Assembly (NCBI GenBank): GCA_001552765.1
Contig: KQ959373.1
Location: 60,786-124,785, forward strand
Source of the DNA: Bacteroidales bacterium KA00344
GTDB lineage: Bacteria > Bacteroidota > Bacteroidia > Bacteroidales > Bacteroidaceae
DNA: 64,000 nt
Reading direction: 5' to 3'
Positions 59,393-64,000 of this stretch are shown here, piece by piece (within the stretch, counting starts at the first letter, position 1; the number at the start of each line of letters is the position of its first letter). The notes below the pieces were generated by a model. It was not told the DNA's origin. It saw only the letters and a list, made by a program, of their open reading frames with translations, and did no database searches. The translations under genes and the position numbers were made by a program.

Positions 59393-61108
59393 TTAAACTT
59401 CGTCTTGCTTCACACCCATGCGCGATTCCACCACATTGACCACATAATCACCAAGTTTTTCACACTCCTGAATAATATCCATATACATCGTGCCCACTGC
59501 ATAGGTATAGGCATGGTTGTTGATGTCGTTGATATTCTGCGTGCGCAACTGGTTGCGATAGTTGTTGATTTCGTTCTCGATATTGAACGAACGGGCGGGA
59601 TCGAGGTTTTCTTTGTAGCCCTTGAGAAGCGTGTTCATCTCGTTGAGAGCGTCGTCTACAAGTTCGAACATCTGATGAATGCACTCGTATTGCTGCTCGG
59701 TGAAATCTTCCTTACCCGTCTTGCGACGTTTGATGGTACGGGCAAGGTTGTTGCAGGAGTCGCCAATGCTCTCTATCTCGGCTATCTGACGCAGCATCGC
59801 ACGGATTTTACCCTTCGTGTCATCGCTCAAGTGGGCATTGCTCACATGGTCGAGATATTTGGCAATTTCAATCTCCATGTTATCGGAAATGTTCTCATAC
59901 TTCTCTATTCGGTCGTATGTTTTCATGAATTTGTCGTCGTCCTGCTCACCCAACAGTTCGCGCACCATGCCAAACATTCGGTGTATGCGCTCTGCAAAAC
60001 TCAACACTTCTTTCTGCGCTTCCAATACGGAGAGTTCGGGGGTCTTCATGATTCCGCCTTGGATGAAACGCAGACGGAAGTCATCTTCGTCCACATTGGC
60101 ACTGGGTTTGATAATCCAGCACACCACCTTCTCTATCAAGGGGATAAACCAAATGAGCACAAAAGTGTTGGTTACATTGAAGCAAGTGTGGAAAGCGGCT
60201 AACACTATGGGGAGTATGGCGGCCTTTTCCGCCTCACTGTAACCTATTCCTGACGGGTTGTAACCCACCAGAGAACACACCATATTGACAAAGGGATAGA
60301 ACATGAAAAGCACCCATATCACACCAAACACATTGAACACGAGGTGGGCAAGAGCCGCACGGCGAGCCTGAGTGTTGGCTCCGAGCGCTGCGAGATTAGC
60401 CGTAGCGGTTGTTCCGATATTCTCGCCCATCACCAGAGCAATACCTAAATAAATGGGCAACACTCCCGTAGAACACAGCAGAATGGTAATAGCCATCACA
60501 GCAGCAGAGCTTTGAACAAGACAGGTAATAACCGTTCCTATCAGCAAGAATATGAAAATGGAAACGTGACTGCTTGTGTCAAAACTCGAGAAGAAGTCAA
60601 TGGCGCCCGAATTATGAGCCAAATCCAACTCCTTACCGGCATCGCTCAGCAACACCAAAGAGAAGAAAAGGAAGGCGATACCAAACAGGAAATCGCCTAT
60701 ATATCGGCTCTTCTTGGTGTATATCAGTATTATGCCGATGAGAAAAGCAGGGAATATTGCCATCGTCAAGTCTACCTTGAAGCCCAGCGACATGATCCAT
60801 GCCGTGAGGGTGGTTCCTATGTTGGCACCCATAATAACGGATATGGCCTGCGCAAGGGTGAGCAGTCCTGCATTCACGAAAGAAACCGTCATGACGGTGG
60901 TTGCCGATGAGGACTGCACGGCACATGTGATAAACGTACCGGTGAGCATACCGGTGAAACGGTTGGAGGTCATTGCTCCGAGGATGTGTCGCAACTGCGA
61001 TCCAGCCATCTTTTGAAGAGCCTCGCTCATCACTTTCATTCCATAAATGAGGAGTGCAAGTGATCCAAGAATCTCCATGAAAATAGAAAAATAGTTTCCG
61101 TCCATCAA
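59393..61108 (-). CDS. Na/Pi-cotransporter family protein with PhoU domain
   Basis: A 571-residue inner-membrane protein. Two inverted Na_Pi_cotrans repeats are seen: GSLALLIYGMKVMSEALQKMAGSQLRHIL with the QSSSATT motif near residue 65, and a second with LVQSSAAVMAITILL near residue 205 and GENIGTTATANLAAL. A C-terminal PhoU-like helical domain covers about residues 350-560. These proteins import phosphate with Na+; the PhoU part is regulatory. A TATCTTTG box lies 36 bases upstream. The length and all motifs are normal. Confidence 0.93.
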   Translation of the reverse strand: MMDGNYFSIFMEILGSLALLIYGMKVMSEALQKMAGSQLRHILGAMTSNRFTGMLTGTFITCAVQSSSATTVMTVSFVNAGLLTLAQAISVIMGANIGTTLTAWIMSLGFKVDLTMAIFPAFLIGIILIYTKKSRYIGDFLFGIAFLFFSLVLLSDAGKELDLAHNSGAIDFFSSFDTSSHVSIFIFLLIGTVITCLVQSSAAVMAITILLCSTGVLPIYLGIALVMGENIGTTATANLAALGANTQARRAALAHLVFNVFGVIWVLFMFYPFVNMVCSLVGYNPSGIGYSEAEKAAILPIVLAAFHTCFNVTNTFVLIWFIPLIEKVVCWIIKPSANVDEDDFRLRFIQGGIMKTPELSVLEAQKEVLSFAERIHRMFGMVRELLGEQDDDKFMKTYDRIEKYENISDNMEIEIAKYLDHVSNAHLSDDTKGKIRAMLRQIAEIESIGDSCNNLARTIKRRKTGKEDFTEQQYECIHQMFELVDDALNEMNTLLKGYKENLDPARSFNIENEINNYRNQLRTQNINDINNHAYTYAVGTMYMDIIQECEKLGDYVVNVVESRMGVKQDEV

Positions 61109-61143
61109 GACAATTCTAAGAAACAGTTAATACAAAACTGCTG

Positions 61144-61151
61144 CAAAGATA
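61144..61151 (-). promoter_or_regulatory. Na/Pi gene promoter, -7 box
   Basis: On the minus strand it reads TATCTTTG. Confidence 0.6.
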
Positions 61152-61329
61152 ATAAAAAACCATTTTAATACCTTGTCTTTTACTGCTTTTATTTCCTCCG
61201 CGATATGCAATTAGCAGAACAGAAGCATGAAAAGGGGGAGGGACAGATGAGTCGAAACAGCATGAAACCCGGATTGGCAGGGAGTAAAGGTAAAGCCTCT
61301 ACACCCTAATCACCATCCCCAAGATGAGC

Positions 61330-61755
61330 TTACAGCTTGTAAAGGTCGTTTGCAACGAGCAGGTCTACTTTCTTCTCCTGCAATATTCTCTCACAGTTTT
61401 CCAAGTTGTTCGGGCGGATTATCACATTCGCTCCATCGCCATTGGCAAAAGAATAAAGCTATTTGATGAACACACCATTGTCTGACAGGTGCTTCAAGAT
61501 GACGGTCAGAGAGCCCGGTGTGTTGGGAACGGTCATACCGATCACGTCGGTAACCTTCACCGTGAAGCCTTCGTCTTTCAACAATTGATAGGCTTTGTCC
61601 GGGTCGGACACGATGCATCGCAGTATGCCAAAGTCGCTGTTGTCGGCAATACTCATCGCAGTGAGATTCACACCCGACTTGCCAAGCACTTCGGGCACTT
61701 CAGTAAGTCTGCCCGACTTATTCTCCAAAAAGATAGATAATTGCTTTGCTAACAT
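61330..61755 (-). pseudogene. Tandem ACT-domain protein interrupted by an in-frame TAG
   Basis: The frame of 141 codons matches a two-ACT amino-acid-binding protein. It begins MLAKQLSIFLENKSGRLTEV, and the second ACT copy begins IGMTVPNTPGSL. TAG at 61459-61461 follows GVFIK; after it the same frame goes on with LYSFANGDGANVIIRPNN and ends LLVANDLYKL, which is the expected family C-terminus. So the predicted product is 98 residues and lacks half of the second domain. Homologues are often near phenylacetate-CoA ligase genes; none is here. A point mutation or a sequencing error could explain it. Confidence 0.85.
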
Positions 61756-62135
61756 CTGATTTATGCTTTAAAATTATGACTTCCTTTCATCCAAGCGGCG
61801 TGTTTCCCGCGCTTCAGCTGCACTCTTTCGACCGTCATCCTCCCGCCTCCATTTGGCATCGGACAGTTGCGTCATAGGAAAAACCGGTGAAAATCGGGAG
61901 CAAAGGGATTGACCTTAGGCTCAAATAATTCTATTGTCCACCACTCGTCTCACTTTCCCCTCACTTCTTTCGATGCTCAATATCAATCAAGAATTCAGTA
62001 TTCATTTTAATATTTCATAAGACAACATGAGCTTAACCAACCTCATCAGATGATACAGAAGCACCCGGATAATCCCACTCCTGCGTCACGGTCTACCCAT
62101 TCCGAACATTACAATAGCATAAAAGAGTAGTTAAA

Positions 62136-62159
62136 AAACCCCAAACATCATTGGGGTTT
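62136..62159. terminator. Hairpin upstream of the nucleoside kinase gene
   Basis: AAACCCCAA (62136-62144) and TTGGGGTTT (62151-62159) form a 9-bp stem around ACATCA, followed 15 bases later by the next promoter box. It may be a terminator for a transcript from upstream. The remaining bases 61756-62130 hold no gene or recognisable signal. Confidence 0.5.
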
Positions 62160-62173
62160 CCCAAAACTTTCTA

Positions 62174-62181
62174 TATCTTTG
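62174..62181 (+). promoter_or_regulatory. Nucleoside kinase promoter, -7 box
   Basis: TATCTTTG, 36 bases before the start codon. Confidence 0.6.
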
Positions 62182-62216
62182 AAAACAAGTACATAACCTC
62201 AAAAACTCAGAAAAAT

Positions 62217-63878
62217 ATGAAGGAGAACATAAACATCAGATGTAAAAACAATGGGCAGACCATCAAGGTTCCCATCGGCACAACCCTTTCGAATGTATTC
62301 AGGCAGATAGGGCTCGATATGGAATACGGTCCGGTCTGTGCCAAAGTGAACAACAAGGTGGAAGGAATGCACTACAGGGTGTACCATAATAAAGATGTGG
62401 AGTTTCTCGACATGACCTCCGGATCTGGCTTGCGCAACTATACCCGCTCGGTGTTTTTCGTGCTCTGCAAAGCCGTACACGATCTCTATCCGGGCTCAGA
62501 GGTCATCATCGACATACCTGTGAGCAACGGCTATTACGTCAATCTGCAAATAGGACGACCTGTGGAGCAGGCAGACGTGGACAATATCCGCAAGCGCATG
62601 CAGGAGATTATCGATGCCAAGATGCCCATCACCCGTCACCAGGTACCCACTGAAGACGCCATCCGTATGTTCGAAAAGAAGGGCGACGAGGCCAAGGTGA
62701 AACTGCTCAGAAGCATCGGCACCATATACACCACTTATTATCAGATTGACGAATACGTAGACTACTACTACGGATCACTGCTCACCAACACCTCGAAGAT
62801 TTACCTCTTCGGACTGGATAAATATTTCGATGGACTGCTGCTGCGCATCCCCGACAGGAACAATCCCGGCTCACTGCCCGAAATGACCAGTCAGGAAAAG
62901 ATGTTCGAGATATTCAAGGAACATCACCGCTGGCAAAAAATCATGGGTATCAGAACAGTGGGCGACTTCAACGAAATGGTGCAGAAAGGACACGGCACCA
63001 ACCTGATTAACGTGTCGGAAGCCCTGCAGGAAAAGAAAATCGCAATGATTGCCGACGAGATCGCCTCACGCAAGGATGTGAAACTTGTGCTCCTCGCCGG
63101 ACCGTCGTCATCGGGGAAAACCACCACCTGCAAGCGACTCAGTATCCAACTGCTGGCCAACGGCATCCGCCCGCTGCAGATTTCGCTCGACGACTATTTT
63201 GTCAACCGCGACCAGACACCGCGAGATGCTGATGGCGACTACGACTACGAGAGCCTCTACGCCCTCAACCTCGACCTCATCAACGAGCAGTTCAACGCCC
63301 TGTTCCGAGGCGAAGAGGTGGAACTGCCCAAGTATAACTTCCAGACGGGAAGGAGCGAAAAGAGCGGCAAAAAGCTGCACATGGACGAAAACAACATTCT
63401 CATCGTGGAAGGCATTCATGCTCTCAATCCGGAGCTGACAGACCATATTCCCGAAAAATTGAAGTTCCGCGTCTATGTGTCTGCGCTCACCACCATTCTG
63501 CTCGACGACCACAACTACATTCCCACCACCGACAACCGACTGCTGCGTCGCATCATCCGCGACTACAAATATCGCGGAGTGAGCGCAAACGAAACCATCA
63601 GGCGCTGGCCGTCGGTGCGTGCCGGCGAAAGCAAATGGATATTCCCCTATCAGGAAAATGCTGACGTGATGTTCAACTCGGCCATGCTCTTCGAGCTTGC
63701 CGTTATTCGTCAGCAGGCCGAGCCGCTGCTCCAGTTGGTGCCGGAGAATACAGAGGAACACGCCGAAGCCTATCGGCTGAACAAATTTCTGAAATATATC
63801 CAACCCATTCCAAACAGCGACATACCGCCCACAAGTCTCCTGCGCGAGTTCCTCGGCGGCAGCTCGTTCGAATATTAA
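62217..63878 (+). CDS. Nucleoside (uridine) kinase-like protein with TGS and ThrRS-like N-terminus
   Basis: A 553-residue cytoplasmic protein. Residues 1-65 form a TGS-like domain (RCKNNGQTIKVPIGTTLSNV), and residues 75-250 resemble the second domain of threonyl-tRNA synthetase. The C-terminal kinase domain (from about residue 275) has Walker A VLLAGPSSSGKTTTCKRLS near residue 293, then QISLDDYFVNRDQTP and the LIVEGIHALNPEL motif of uridine kinases. It probably phosphorylates a nucleoside or similar substrate. The start at 62217 is preferred over 62151, which lies before the promoter box. Confidence 0.88.
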   Translation: MKENINIRCKNNGQTIKVPIGTTLSNVFRQIGLDMEYGPVCAKVNNKVEGMHYRVYHNKDVEFLDMTSGSGLRNYTRSVFFVLCKAVHDLYPGSEVIIDIPVSNGYYVNLQIGRPVEQADVDNIRKRMQEIIDAKMPITRHQVPTEDAIRMFEKKGDEAKVKLLRSIGTIYTTYYQIDEYVDYYYGSLLTNTSKIYLFGLDKYFDGLLLRIPDRNNPGSLPEMTSQEKMFEIFKEHHRWQKIMGIRTVGDFNEMVQKGHGTNLINVSEALQEKKIAMIADEIASRKDVKLVLLAGPSSSGKTTTCKRLSIQLLANGIRPLQISLDDYFVNRDQTPRDADGDYDYESLYALNLDLINEQFNALFRGEEVELPKYNFQTGRSEKSGKKLHMDENNILIVEGIHALNPELTDHIPEKLKFRVYVSALTTILLDDHNYIPTTDNRLLRRIIRDYKYRGVSANETIRRWPSVRAGESKWIFPYQENADVMFNSAMLFELAVIRQQAEPLLQLVPENTEEHAEAYRLNKFLKYIQPIPNSDIPPTSLLREFLGGSSFEY

Positions 63879-63968
63879 GGGGCAGACAGCGCTGCCCGCA
63901 CACAGCATATAGATTGGAGGAGGGAAATTGCGCCCTTATAAGAAGCGTACCTTGATTGTAAAAACAGA

Positions 63969-64000
63969 TTACCATTTTTCGGTGATTATTTTTTGACCAA
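63969..64000 (+). repeat. Composite intergenic repeat, first bases of copy R5
   Basis: TTACCATTTTTCGGTGATTA and the following TTTTTTGACCAA match the A module start of R2, R3 and R4. The rest lies outside the window. It again sits shortly behind the stop codon of a gene. Confidence 0.7.

Overview
The window looks like a chromosomal segment of a Prevotella-like member of the Bacteroidota. The support is seen directly: many genes have the Bacteroidota promoter box TAnnTTTG (several with TTTG 19-20 bases upstream), Shine-Dalgarno sites are weak, the tyrosine recombinases are of the Bacteroidales type lacking the first catalytic Arg, and the gene sets (GPH-type sugar transporter, DUF3137, GH26/GH36/CE7 enzymes, nucleoside kinase with TGS domain) are typical of this group. 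The species cannot be named from sequence alone.

Layout. 1-1.35 kb: tail of a UbiA-type prenyltransferase with a HAD phosphatase and GtrA protein (cell-envelope glycosylation). 2-8 kb: metG, a DsbD-like thiol reductase, and a cysteine desulfidase family protein. 8.5-13.7 kb: ribD, a Fic AMPylator gene set between two related palindromes, prmC, recX, comF. 13.7-19 kb: phosphoethanolamine transferase, pyrE, SRPBCC protein, argH, a Rieske-like lipoprotein. 19.3-24 kb: tRNA-Gly(GCC), tRNA-Leu(UAA), a TPR lipoprotein, a thioredoxin-fold lipoprotein without its cysteines, yifB/comM. 24-38 kb: a glycan-degradation cluster (GH9, GH36, SGNH acetylesterase, CE7 acetylesterase, GH26 mannanase, GPH transporter, GH2) that together would suit acetylated galactoglucomannan; no SusC/SusD pair or regulator is present. 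38-48 kb: DUF559-RNase H fusion, argS, YitT, alpha/beta hydrolase, MATE exporter, SF1 helicase, orphan ABC ATPase.

48.55-57.27 kb is an integrated mobile element bounded by a 45-bp direct repeat (44/45 identical). It carries two tandem tyrosine recombinases (the second broken by an in-frame TAG), a four-gene cargo operon (MORN protein, LemA, DUF3137, DUF1266), an IS110-family insertion with a candidate bridge-RNA leader, and a MobV relaxase that has lost its N-terminal part. 57.5-64 kb: a membrane protein and winged-helix regulator pair with a palindromic operator inside its promoter, DUF1893, a Na/Pi cotransporter, an ACT-domain gene broken by TAG, and a nucleoside kinase.

Two features run through the whole window and are not explained by genes. 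One is a family of 0.3-0.4 kb composite intergenic repeats (about 1.4, 8.1, 26.6, 33.6, 48.1 and 63.97 kb) placed behind gene 3' ends, with a 12-bp stem around a loop of exactly 47 bases that shows compensatory base changes between copies. The other is a set of five intergenic tandem repeats that share a period of 22 bp but not a sequence. All calls come from reading the sequence; no database search was run.
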